NCBI RefSeq assembly: GCF_003202155.1
Contig: NZ_QFLI01000001.1
Location: 124,001 to 188,000 of the forward strand
Direction of reading: 5' to 3'
Length of the DNA: 64,000 nt
DNA from: Marinifilum breve
Lineage (GTDB): Bacteria > Bacteroidota > Bacteroidia > Bacteroidales > Marinifilaceae
Shown here: positions 7,935 through 15,739 of the stretch, piece by piece
Layout: each line of letters opens with the position of its first letter
Numbering within the stretch: position 1 is the stretch's first letter
Position numbers and translations under genes: made by a program
Notes under the pieces: model-generated
What the model saw: the letters and a program-made list of their open reading frames with translations, nothing else
Databases searched by the model: none
What the model was told of the DNA's origin: nothing

Positions 7935-9104
7935 CTATTCACTGATCACTGTAACCAAAGCAGCCATTTCCTTGGCTTTTTCTACCGTCGCCATTACATC
8001 GGCATCAGCAGAATTGTATGCAAGGGTAACTCCCATTCTTCGGTACTCGCGGGTTATTGGTTTTCCAAATAATCTAAAGTCTGATTTTGGATATACAGCG
8101 ATTTTCTCTAATCCCTCGAAATAAGGATTTTCTCCTTCCTGATGAGCAAGAATTACCGAGCTAGCTCCTACTCTTTCCAATGTAATTTCAGGAATTGGCA
8201 AGCCCAATACGGCACGACAGTGCAACTCAAACTCCGAGAAGTTTTGTGTTCCTGCCAATGTAACCATACCGGTATCGTGCGGACGCGGAGACAATTCCGA
8301 AAATACTACTCCATCTTCACAAATGAAGAATTCTACTCCCCAAATGCCTGCGCCACCTAGCGCTGCTGTTACCTTATCGGCCATTTCCTGAGCTGCCTTT
8401 ACATCAGCATCAGAGATTAAGGCTGGCTGCCAACTTTGCTGATAATCACCTCGCTCTTGCACATGTCCTATTGGTGGGCAAAATAGCGTAGGACCATCTT
8501 GTTGGGTTACGGTTAACAAGGTAATCTCTGAGGTAAATTTCACGAACGCCTCTACAATTACTTCACCTGAATCGCCCCTGCCCTTTGCACCGGCAATTTC
8601 CCAGGCTTTTTGAATATCATCTTTACATTTTACTACCGATTGTCCCTTACCCGATGACGACATCAATGGTTTTACCACACAAGGCATTCCCACCTCTTCT
8701 ACTGCGGTATACATTTCGCCAAGCGATGTTGCATACAGGTATTTTGCAGTTCTTAATCCTAGATCTTTGGCAGCCAAATCGCGAATGGCTCGTCGATCCA
8801 TGGTAAAGTTTGCAGCTTTGGCACTTGGCACTACCTGAATTCCCTGCTTCTCGTAATCGTAAAATCTCTCGGTACGTATTGCTTCAATTTCCGGTACAAT
8901 TAGGTCTGGCTGATGCTTTGCCACCACTGCATTAAGTGCAGCTCCATCCAACATGTTGATTACCTCGAAGTGATCTGCCACTTGCATGGCTGGTGCATTT
9001 TCGTAACTGTCAACTGCAACTACCTGTTGCCCCAATCGCTGAGCTGCGATTACAAATTCTTTTCCCAGTTCACCCGATCCTAAAAGTAAAATCTTTTTTA
9101 GCAT
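7935..9104 (-). CDS. purT: Formate-dependent phosphoribosylglycinamide formyltransferase
   Basis: 389 residues, the usual PurT length. The enzyme uses formate and ATP to make formyl-GAR in purine synthesis without folate. The ATP-grasp fold is evident: N-terminal Rossmann-like [11 protein letters not shown] (residues 6-16), conserved EIEAIRTE (about 72-79), [14 protein letters not shown] (about 141-154), and metal-binding/active-site segments [19 protein letters not shown] (about 260-278). Single gene with its own terminator. Formate use fits a fermentative or anaerobic lifestyle, where pyruvate-formate lyase supplies formate. Confidence 0.96.
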   Translation of the reverse strand: MLKKILLLGSGELGKEFVIAAQRLGQQVVAVDSYENAPAMQVADHFEVINMLDGAALNAVVAKHQPDLIVPEIEAIRTERFYDYEKQGIQVVPSAKAANFTMDRRAIRDLAAKDLGLRTAKYLYATSLGEMYTAVEEVGMPCVVKPLMSSSGKGQSVVKCKDDIQKAWEIAGAKGRGDSGEVIVEAFVKFTSEITLLTVTQQDGPTLFCPPIGHVQERGDYQQSWQPALISDADVKAAQEMADKVTAALGGAGIWGVEFFICEDGVVFSELSPRPHDTGMVTLAGTQNFSEFELHCRAVLGLPIPEITLERVGASSVILAHQEGENPYFEGLEKIAVYPKSDFRLFGKPITREYRRMGVTLAYNSADADVMATVEKAKEMAALVTVISE

Positions 9105-9134
9105 AAATGTGTCTTTCTAATTAGATAATGGATA

Positions 9135-9251
9135 TATAATACCGATTATTAATTTTATATGCTTATTCACCTTATTACATACTCAAAAGAATGTAAATTC
9201 TAATCCAAGTATGATACATGTTATACTTATAAATTATATATCGGCATTATA
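9135..9251. repeat. Imperfect inverted-repeat pair, MITE-like
   Basis: Arms of about 23 bp (9135-9157 and 9229-9251) share the core ATAAT-x-CCGAT and AATTTATA, with roughly 80% pairing, around a 71-bp AT-rich centre. Could be a small non-autonomous element or a long hairpin in the purT upstream region. No target-site duplication was recognised. Confidence 0.35.
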
Positions 9252-9982
9252 CCTTCATAACCTGAGTGCTAAAATTAGCTCTCTATTATTAATAAATGGT
9301 ATAAAATTCGTGTTTGGTTGTTTAAGCTGCAAAAATAATAGTTTCTAGTTATGAATTCATAAGTCTGAGTAATGATTGGGTAAGTTTTTGCATGACAGCA
9401 AATATCTTATTTATTAGAAGGAGGAAATGACTGTTCAGCAATGTAATTGTTCTTGCAACTAAAATAATTGGGGCTCTTTTGTCTTCTAGCCAGACGGGCT
9501 GTTCTTTTATTCATTCTTAATTTTCACGGGAATTCATGAGCTCGCAAGGCTCGGTTATCATTACCTCAAAAGAATCAATCCAATCGGATACTGCTCGCCA
9601 TTCCATAGTATCGGTCTGCCCCGACTCGCTCCTGATAGCTATCGGGACTATTATCGGCTTCCGCTCAAAATGAACTGTTGAGTTGATTTGGGTTTTGTTA
9701 CGCCGATTTGCAATACAAATTACCTCATCCCCTAACCCCTTCTCCTTAATGAGAAGGGGAATACATTGCAATTAAATAGCGATCCTAAATCTCTCTTTGC
9801 ACTACTTCCTCACCTCAAGTAAAGGATTGAGGTAAGGTGATTTAAACAAGTAGTTTCTTTCGGTGAACTTTTATTTAGAAGTAAAATAAATAACACCCTA
9901 TACACTTGATTTTCAGTCGTTATTTGTTTTATCATATTTATAGCTCCTTAAAAGACTTTTTATGTTTTCTTAAACACCAAAT

Positions 9983-10026
9983 GGGCATAGTACGGACATA
10001 GTACAGGCACAGTACGGACACAGTAC
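9983..10026. repeat. Four tandem 11-bp repeats
   Basis: Units GGGCATAGTAC, GGACATAGTAC, AGGCACAGTAC, GGACACAGTAC; each AGTAC ends exactly 11 bp after the previous one (9993, 10004, 10015, 10026). The spacing is close to one DNA helical turn, so all copies face the same side of the helix. Confidence 0.9.
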
Positions 10027-10355
10027 GGCTACCTTTCTATACTATTAGCAAGTATTATGGTTTAATACAACTGTACCTTATTGATTCTATATTTTACATT
10101 TGTTTCTCATTATTGTTTTTTGAGCCTCTTGATATTTTAAAAATTACTTTGAAACTTTATCATAGATTTTCATCCTTTAATCAGGATTTAGTTCTCTTTT
10201 ATCCAACACGTACAGTTATTTAGAATGATGTTTTCATGCGAAACTCCTTGAAGTGATATGTTGTCCTGATTTAATCGGGTGCGTGTTGTACGGTACCATT
10301 TGAATTGAGATGGTACATAAGTTATAAATTAAAGCCTTAACCAAATCACAATTTT

Positions 10356-10925
10356 ATGGCTGTTTTTAAAATCAATCCACTTACCAAAGGTTTAAGCGGT
10401 AAGCTTGGAAGCGATCTTGTATTCAGACAGAGTCATGGTCGTACCATTTTATCTACTGCACCACAGCGCACAGGAGAAGATTCCAACGCGCAAGAGCTGC
10501 ACAAAGATAAATTTAAGAAGGCGATTCAGTTCGCTAAAGTTCAAATGAGTATTCCTGAAATCAAAGAGGAATATAAAAAAAGTGCTAAGGAGAAGGGAAT
10601 GTACAGCGCCTACAATTTGGCAGTTGCCGACTATTTTCATGCTCCTGAAATTGGTAAGCTGATTTCCAAAGATTACCATGGTGAGGTTGGAGATGAAATC
10701 GAAATTATCGCATTTGACGATTTTAAAGTTGAACATGTTGAAATTGAGATTTATCACAATGATGGTAGCCTGGTGGAAAAAGGACTTGCCAGTAAAAATG
10801 GTAGTGATTTCGAATGGAAATATGCTGCCACGGTTGCCAATACTGAATTCGCTGGCGACAAGATTGTGGTAAAAGCATTCGATTATCCGGGAAATGAGAC
10901 GGATAAGGAATTTGTGCTGGGATAA
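10356..10925 (+). CDS. Conserved-looking protein of unknown function
   Basis: 189 residues, no signal peptide or membrane helix. The N-terminus (KGLSGKLGSDLVFRQSHGR, about residues 11-29) has a SGxxGxxVF-type pattern that I associate loosely with small Bacteroidota proteins of the DUF6266 kind; this is not a firm match. Residues 45-95 are helical and lysine-rich; residues 110-189 look like a small beta-sandwich (alternating hydrophobic strands such as VEIEIYHNDGSLVEKG). Monocistronic, with its own terminator. The 11-bp array lies 330 bp upstream. Confidence 0.65.
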   Translation: MAVFKINPLTKGLSGKLGSDLVFRQSHGRTILSTAPQRTGEDSNAQELHKDKFKKAIQFAKVQMSIPEIKEEYKKSAKEKGMYSAYNLAVADYFHAPEIGKLISKDYHGEVGDEIEIIAFDDFKVEHVEIEIYHNDGSLVEKGLASKNGSDFEWKYAATVANTEFAGDKIVVKAFDYPGNETDKEFVLG

Positions 10926-10946
10926 TAGTGCTTTTGCATAAAAGAA

Positions 10947-10982
10947 ACCTAATGGCCCCTTTGGGGCTGTTGGGTGTTTTTG
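10947..10982 (+). terminator. Intrinsic terminator
   Basis: GGCCCC-TTT-GGGGC core (about 10954-10966) extended by weaker pairs, followed by TGTTTTTG. Lies 22 bp after the stop of the 189-residue protein. Confidence 0.75.
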
Positions 10983-11096
10983 GGTTAAAGGAGAAAGGAG
11001 AAGGGAGAAAGGAAAAAGTTACAAATATCCTTTCATAAGTATATGTTTTGTTATGTGATAAGATCTTGTTAAATTTGAGAATCTAGTTAGAAAGAA

Positions 11097-12179
11097 ATGA
11101 AAACAAGAATTTTATTATCCCCGGATTTGCATAAAAATCGAAAAATTGTCAAGATTACATTTGACTACAGTTTAGGGATATTGGAATTATTGAAAAAGCA
11201 TTTCCAGATTAAGTGGAGCCAATCGAAGAAATGTTGGTGGATTGCCAGAACAGAATTCGATTATAAAAAGTTTAAAAAGTTATTCTCTCCCATTGCAGAA
11301 ATTGTGGCAATAGCAGATAAAGAACAAAAGAAAATTGAAGTTGCCCTACCAAAGGGATATTTGGAGAAACTTAAACGTATGAGATATAGTGAAAGTACAA
11401 TAAAAGTGTATTGCAAATATTTCAAAGATTTTCAAACCTATTTCCTAAATACAAATTTAGCTGAGTTAACTCCTGAGTATATTAATCAGTATTTGTATGA
11501 ACTAGTTGAAAAACAAAAAATCTCATTAAGTCAACAAAACCAACGCATAAACGCTATAAAATTCTACTTTGAGAAAGTTCTAGGTCGAACTAAAGAATAT
11601 TATACTATTGATCGTCCAAGAAAACATCGTGCTTTACCAAAAGTAATTTCTGAACAAGAAGTACTAAAAATGCTTAAGGGGACAACAAATTTAAAACACA
11701 AAGCAATATTGGCAACCATATATTCAGCCGGACTACGAAGAGGTGAACTACTTAACTTACGAAAGCAAGATATTTGGTTTGATAAAAAGCTAATATTTGT
11801 TAGAGCTGGAAAAGGTAAAAAAGACAGAACTACTGTATTTTCTGAATCTCTAATTGTTGTTCTTAAGAAATACTTAGAAATTTATAAGCCTAATTACTAT
11901 TTATTTGAAGGTAAGGACAGGACTAAATATACTGCTTCATCGGTATTACGAATTGTTGACAAAGCTGCAAAACTAGCTAAAATCGAAAGGCATGTTACGC
12001 CTCATATGCTGAGGCATTCGTTTGCCACTCATTTATTGGAACAAGGAACAGATTTACGATATATACAAACAATTTTAGGACATGGATCAAGTAAAACTAC
12101 AGAGATTTACACCCACGTAAGTAAAAGATCTCTTGCAAAAATAAAAAGTCCTTTAGACACAATCCTAAAGGATAAATAA
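11097..12179 (+). CDS. XerC/D-like tyrosine recombinase of the cassette region
   Basis: 360 residues. Domains: an extra N-terminal module (about 1-80) with a WSQSKKCWWIAR motif often found on Bacteroidota integrases, a SAM-like core-binding domain (about 85-175), then the catalytic domain. Predicted catalytic residues: Arg214 (GLRRGEL), His303 and Arg306 (HMLRH), His329 (LGHG), and nucleophile Tyr338 (EIYTHVS); a GKGKKDR lysine loop lies near 237-243. The insertion typical of integron integrases IntI, between the second Arg region and the catalytic lysine loop, is absent. Yet attC-like sites start directly downstream on the same strand. Likely role: integration and excision of the cassettes that follow. 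Confidence 0.88.
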   Translation: MKTRILLSPDLHKNRKIVKITFDYSLGILELLKKHFQIKWSQSKKCWWIARTEFDYKKFKKLFSPIAEIVAIADKEQKKIEVALPKGYLEKLKRMRYSESTIKVYCKYFKDFQTYFLNTNLAELTPEYINQYLYELVEKQKISLSQQNQRINAIKFYFEKVLGRTKEYYTIDRPRKHRALPKVISEQEVLKMLKGTTNLKHKAILATIYSAGLRRGELLNLRKQDIWFDKKLIFVRAGKGKKDRTTVFSESLIVVLKKYLEIYKPNYYLFEGKDRTKYTASSVLRIVDKAAKLAKIERHVTPHMLRHSFATHLLEQGTDLRYIQTILGHGSSKTTEIYTHVSKRSLAKIKSPLDTILKDK

Positions 12180-12180
12180 C

Positions 12181-12256
12181 TAAATTACAACAACATACAT
12201 AAAATAATAGATAAGGTAGATAAAGTGCATTGCACTTTATACATACGTTGTGTGGC
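12181..12256 (+). other. Candidate primary attachment site (attI-like) at the integrase end
   Basis: Lies between the integrase stop and the first cassette. It contains ACAAC near 12187, a perfect inverted repeat ATAAAGTGCA / TGCACTTTAT (12220-12229, 12231-12240, 1-nt loop), and the core GTTGTGTGGC (12247-12256). The same GTT core type is the right end of all downstream attC-like sites. Unlike those sites it lacks the conserved AGCCAAACC before the core, which is expected for an attI rather than an attC. It could also be a diverged attC. Confidence 0.5.
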
Positions 12257-12345
12257 ATTTACCAAGTCCATAGAAAAGTTAATATCCTGACTTTATGGCA
12301 CTGTAATTGTAAAACATGACGAAAACACAAACAAATAACAAAACT

Positions 12346-13323
12346 ATGAAGAATAAAATTTTATCCTTTCTGTTTTCATTGGCATTATCAATTTCATTGA
12401 ATGCATATTCGAGCGAGGTCACTATTACAGGTAATAGTACTGGTTTTAAAACAGGCGAGCTTGTAATTATGGCTAAAAAGACGCACACTGTGCAAATTGA
12501 AAATAATAAATTTAAGATTACAATTCCCCTAAAATCAAGTCCTCAAAAAATGCAGTTATACGCTCCGAGATTGAAAAGATTTATTGAGTTCTATGCTGAA
12601 AATGGCATTATGCATGCAGAAGTGTATAAGAAAGGTTTTCTGAAGAAGACACATATTACAGGTTCAGCGAGCCAAGGAATAATGAATGAATTCAAAGATG
12701 CAATTAAGACTGAAAACACAGAAAAATTTTATACCCTTTTATCTCAAAATATTAATACACTTCCAGGTGTTGACTATTTAATAATGTACAAGAGAAGCTT
12801 AACAATAGATAAGGTTAGGGAGTTGTATTCTATGATTAATGAGCCGTTGAAAGAAAATGCTAAAGACATTAAAGCCTACCTTGATACATACCATATTGAA
12901 GCGATGGAAAAAGGGAACAAAGCATTTGACTTTAAATGGAGGCAAGGTGAGCAAACCCGAAATTTGTCAGATTTTAAAGGAAAGTATGTGTTATTAAATT
13001 TTACAGCAACAGCATGTAAGCCATGCTGGAAAGCATATGAAGGAATGAATGAATTGGAAGCTTTACATGGAAATAACCTTAAAGTAATTTCGTTTCATGT
13101 TGACAATGACAATGTAAGGGAAGCATGGTATAGAATAGCAAAACAAAAAAATATTGATTTCAAATGTACTTCGTTATGGGAAGTAGACCAAAAGAAAAAT
13201 GTTTTGGAAGTCTACAAAATAAATGTTTTACCAACTTTTATGCTTCTTGACAAGAATGGAATTATCGTCGATAGGTGGGCTGGTCGTTTGAATCCGCAAA
13301 AAATCCTAAGTCAAATAAAATAA
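12346..13323 (+). CDS. TlpA-like thioredoxin-fold protein (cassette 1)
   Basis: 325 residues from the ATG at 12346; a start at 12316 would place ten polar residues before the signal peptide. Signal peptide about residues 1-20, an N-terminal beta domain like the DUF4369-type region of Bacteroidota TlpA proteins (about 22-100), a helical linker, and a thioredoxin domain (about 190-325) with the active site CKPC (TATACKPCWKAYEG). Probably exported, reducing disulfides or delivering electrons to periplasmic proteins. It is the only gene between the core at 12247 and the attC-like site at 13327, so it forms cassette 1. Confidence 0.8.
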   Translation: MKNKILSFLFSLALSISLNAYSSEVTITGNSTGFKTGELVIMAKKTHTVQIENNKFKITIPLKSSPQKMQLYAPRLKRFIEFYAENGIMHAEVYKKGFLKKTHITGSASQGIMNEFKDAIKTENTEKFYTLLSQNINTLPGVDYLIMYKRSLTIDKVRELYSMINEPLKENAKDIKAYLDTYHIEAMEKGNKAFDFKWRQGEQTRNLSDFKGKYVLLNFTATACKPCWKAYEGMNELEALHGNNLKVISFHVDNDNVREAWYRIAKQKNIDFKCTSLWEVDQKKNVLEVYKINVLPTFMLLDKNGIIVDRWAGRLNPQKILSQIK

Positions 13324-13326
13324 AAC

Positions 13327-13523
13327 GCCACACAACAAAAGCTATATGTAATGCGGGGTTCAGCGGGTAATTCAACCGCAGCTCTTCGTTGCAACACCGC
13401 CAATTCGTCTTTGACGATTTGGCTATAAAAATTAAAATATGAATAAACGAATTGGCTCAGTGGCAGCCTGACTGTGAAGCGTTTCAAAGTCCCGCACTCC
13501 ACATAGCCAAACCGTTGTAGGGC
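13327..13523 (+). other. attC-like site 1
   Basis: Left core GCCACACAAC (13327-13336), exact reverse complement of GTTGTGTGGC at the start of cassette 1 (12247). Inner boxes GCTATATG and CATAGC pair; the pairing extends imperfectly to GCGGG/CCCGC. Right end AGCCAAACC then core GTTGTAGGGC (13514-13523). Contains an inner hairpin GCCAA-x-TCGTC / GACGA-x-TTGGC (about 13400-13422). At about 195 bp it is longer than many attC sites. Confidence 0.8.
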
Positions 13524-13547
13524 ATTAAAGGAACAGAAAATTAATAA

Positions 13548-14099
13548 ATGAGAAAAAAAAAACGAATTGAAAATAACAGAGGGAAGAAAAAATTAAAGAA
13601 GCAACTCTCTATAAAAGATAGAGCCAAGATTGCTCTAATATTGATTGGTATATTTTCTCCATTGTTCGTTTACATCTATTTCAAAACTCAAGAAAGAAAT
13701 GAATTATTACGAAATGACTCTTTTGAAACAATTGCCTTTATTGAAAAATTAAAACGCAACTCAAGAAAAGGTACTACTACTAGCGAAGATGTAATTTATT
13801 TCAACTTTCAATATAATGACACAATTCATCACGAGATTTATTCGACTATGACAGGAACAATTTCAGATAAAAAAATGAAAATTGGGGATGCATATAATTT
13901 GACTGTAGTGAAATCAAATACAAGTATATTTAAACTAAACCTTGAATCGAAAATTGACACAATCTATAGCAATTCTAATGTGAAGTGTCATAAATTTAAA
14001 TCTGAAAGACATAAGCAAAATTTAAAAGATAACGCCCTACAACAAAAGTTAAAATTAAAGGGCGGTGACGCTCAACTTGATAATAAAACAAAATTTTAA
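13548..14099 (+). CDS. Membrane-anchored protein of unknown function (cassette 2)
   Basis: 183 residues. A very basic N-terminus (about 1-25) precedes one membrane helix (about 30-47), so the rest probably faces the periplasm. Residues 60-140 form beta strands with a pattern loosely like DUF3592. The last 22 residues, from ALQQK on, are encoded by the left part of attC-like site 2, so the gene reads into its own recombination site. Sole gene of cassette 2. Function unknown. Confidence 0.65.
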   Translation: MRKKKRIENNRGKKKLKKQLSIKDRAKIALILIGIFSPLFVYIYFKTQERNELLRNDSFETIAFIEKLKRNSRKGTTTSEDVIYFNFQYNDTIHHEIYSTMTGTISDKKMKIGDAYNLTVVKSNTSIFKLNLESKIDTIYSNSNVKCHKFKSERHKQNLKDNALQQKLKLKGGDAQLDNKTKF

Positions 14100-14165
14100 A
14101 CGGCAGCGGCTTTGATGAGGCGGTGGTTGTAAATCGCCCTCAAAATTTAGCCAAACCGTTAGCGG
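14034..14165 (+). other. attC-like site 2
   Basis: Left core GCCCTACAAC (14034-14043) is the exact reverse complement of GTTGTAGGGC at 13514, the start of the same cassette. The arms AAAATTAAAGGGCG and CGCCCTCAAAATTTAG pair imperfectly. Right end AGCCAAACC plus core GTTAGCGG (14158-14165). About 132 bp. Its left arm shares the AAAAGTTAAAATT/GGGCGGTGACGCTC sequence with site 3. Confidence 0.8.
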
Positions 14166-14183
14166 TAATTCTAAAACAACTTA

Positions 14184-14663
14184 ATGAGAAGGATTGTCAT
14201 AATAGTATTGATTCTAATGAATTTGATCTTAGGAGGTTTTCTGTTGCGATTTCTGATTAAAGATCGAACACCAATATTTCATCCTTTTGACGTCAATTTT
14301 AATATATCAGAGAAAAATTTAATTGATAATGGATACTTCTCAATTCCTGAAGATGTGTCTTTATTAGGAAAAAGAATAGGTGATACACTAATTTATTATC
14401 AACTCCATGCAGAATATATGTATCAATCAAACGAAGTCTACTGGAGGAATTGTGAAATTAGAATTGCTAAAGCTGACAGTGTAAAAGTAGTTGAATTTAT
14501 TGAAAAACATGACTGTTATATTATTTCAAAATGGAACATGGAAAATCCGAGATTTTTTGTTCGGAATGGAAAAAACAACATGATTTATGATTGCTCAATT
14601 TATAAAGACACAGAATTTAAAGATGTATTGAGTATTTCTTTATTTTTCCCAAAGGAAGATTAA
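14184..14663 (+). CDS. Membrane-anchored or secreted protein of unknown function (cassette 3)
   Basis: 159 residues with an N-terminal hydrophobic helix (about 3-24) that is a signal peptide or anchor. The remainder (FNISEKNLIDNGYFSIP, later NCEIRIAKADSVKVVEF and a C-terminal SLFFPKED) looks like a small alpha/beta domain; I recognise no family. Sole gene between the core at 14158 and attC-like site 3. Start at the ATG 19 bp after the cassette boundary, the short leader typical of cassette genes. Confidence 0.65.
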   Translation: MRRIVIIVLILMNLILGGFLLRFLIKDRTPIFHPFDVNFNISEKNLIDNGYFSIPEDVSLLGKRIGDTLIYYQLHAEYMYQSNEVYWRNCEIRIAKADSVKVVEFIEKHDCYIISKWNMENPRFFVRNGKNNMIYDCSIYKDTEFKDVLSISLFFPKED

Positions 14664-14674
14664 TGATAAAACAA

Positions 14675-14867
14675 CCGCTAACAAAAGTTAAAATTTAAGG
14701 GCGGTGACGCTCCCCCGAAAGCTTTCGGGGTTGATAATACAACAAAATTTAAACGGTAGCGGGTTACTCACTACGTATCGTGATCTCCCGTTGGTCGGTA
14801 GATAAGGTGGTAGTTTTAATCCCGATAACTATCGGGAGCCCTCAAATTTTAGCAAAACCGTTAGCGG
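14675..14867 (+). other. attC-like site 3, carrying nested palindromes
   Basis: Left core CCGCTAAC (14675-14682) is the exact reverse complement of GTTAGCGG at 14158. Arms AAAATTTAAGGG and CCCTCAAATTTTAG pair. Right end AGCAAAACC plus core GTTAGCGG (14860-14867). Inside are a perfect palindrome CCCCGAAAGCTTTCGGGG (14713-14730) and CCCGATA-AC-TATCGGG (14821-14836), both members of a dispersed REP-like family. Confidence 0.8.
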
Positions 14868-14943
14868 TCAGCGAAAGAAATGACGTAAGATTTTAAAATA
14901 GCAAGAGAAGAGCTATACAAACGTTCGAAAAGTACCCTTTTAA

Positions 14944-15081
14944 CTCTGCAATTGGGAGCTATCCTTACTGTGCTCTAATAACAATAAATCGACTTTACAT
15001 TCTCTGCAATTAAGAGATTCAGAAGATGAGGAATTTAGTAAAAGAATATCTGACACACTTTATATGTTTGAAAGATTATAA
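14944..15081 (+). pseudogene. Possible decayed gene remnant in cassette 4
   Basis: A stretch open for 45 codons without a start codon ends in a plausible protein tail (LQLRDSEDEEFSKRI, then SDTLYMFERL and stop). A second frame just upstream (about 14899-14967) encodes KSTLLTLQLG, echoing KSTLHSLQLR in this frame, which suggests a short duplication and frameshift in a small gene. The rest of 14868-15188 shows nothing else certain except a GGGGTT/AACCCC dyad near 15124-15153. Confidence 0.3.
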
Positions 15082-15188
15082 AGGGTATTTTTGCTTACTT
15101 TGGGAAATTGTTGACTAGCATTAGGGGTTCGTAGTATTATGCTCTAAACCCCAAAATCAGTATTAACTTTTTTAAATAAAATTTCATT

Positions 15189-15707
15189 ATGCGCCGTAAA
15201 ATACCAGAATCAGAAACTATAAAGTTGACTAATCGCACACTCATGATTACACCTGAAGGTTTCGAGAAACTGAAGGAAGAGTTGAATCATATATGGACAG
15301 TAGAACGGCCAGAGGTTACAGCTAAAGTATCATGGGCGGCGAGTTTAGGTGACCGTTCTGAGAATGCCGATTATCATTATAATAAGAAACGCTTAAGGGA
15401 GCTTGATAGGCGTATACGATACTTACGTGTTTGCTTAGATGAATTTAAAGTAGTAGAATATCATCCATCTCAGGAAGGAAAGGTGATGTTTGGTGCATGG
15501 GTAGAAATTGAAAACCTGCAAAAAGGGTTTAAGAAAAAGCTGCGAATTGTTGGATATGAAGAACTTATTGGGAATTCTGATTATATCTCAATGGATTCCC
15601 CTGTGGCAAAGTCTTTAATGAAAAAAAGCGTTGGCGATCAAGTTGTCGTAAAAACGAAGATTGGAGATATGGTCTGGAGAATTAATAGTATTCAGTATCA
15701 GAAGTAG
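15189..15707 (+). CDS. greB: Transcript cleavage factor GreB (cassette 4)
   Basis: 172 residues, normal GreB length after a short extra N-terminus. The coiled-coil domain (about 18-95) contains SLGDRSENADYHYNKKR with the acidic tip (GDRSENAD) that enters the polymerase secondary channel. The FKBP-like domain follows (about 100-170; SPVAKSLMKKSVGDQVVVKT). It lies between the core at 14860 and the truncated attC-like site at 15740, so greB itself appears to be a cassette. Housekeeping transcription genes are rare cassette cargo, though any promoterless or self-expressed gene can be captured. Confidence 0.88.
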   Translation: MRRKIPESETIKLTNRTLMITPEGFEKLKEELNHIWTVERPEVTAKVSWAASLGDRSENADYHYNKKRLRELDRRIRYLRVCLDEFKVVEYHPSQEGKVMFGAWVEIENLQKGFKKKLRIVGYEELIGNSDYISMDSPVAKSLMKKSVGDQVVVKTKIGDMVWRINSIQYQK

Positions 15708-15739
15708 GCCTTCCTGACAAATCAAAATAAAAAGCCGAA

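Larger units (their letters stand above)
9105..10355. other. 1.25-kb gene-poor region with small repeats
   Basis: No convincing gene. Contents: an inverted repeat pair (9135-9157 / 9229-9251); a REP-like palindrome CCTGATAGCTATCGGG (9631-9646); a CCCCTAACCCCTTCTCC / GAGAAGGGG hairpin (about 9727-9759) of a kind scattered in Bacteroidota intergenic DNA; an 11-bp tandem array (9983-10026); and a dyad GTACCAT/ATGGTAC (10293-10299, 10310-10316) just upstream of the next gene, which could be an operator or hairpin in its leader. Confidence 0.6.

Noticed and set aside
9517-9771. 84-residue minus-strand frame
   Set aside because: It overlaps a REP-like palindrome and a dispersed CCCCTAACCCCTTCTCC hairpin, lacks a promoter, and resembles no family I know.
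11097-12179. Classical integron integrase IntI
   Set aside because: The IntI-specific insertion is missing; XerC/D-like with an extra N-terminal module is the safer call.
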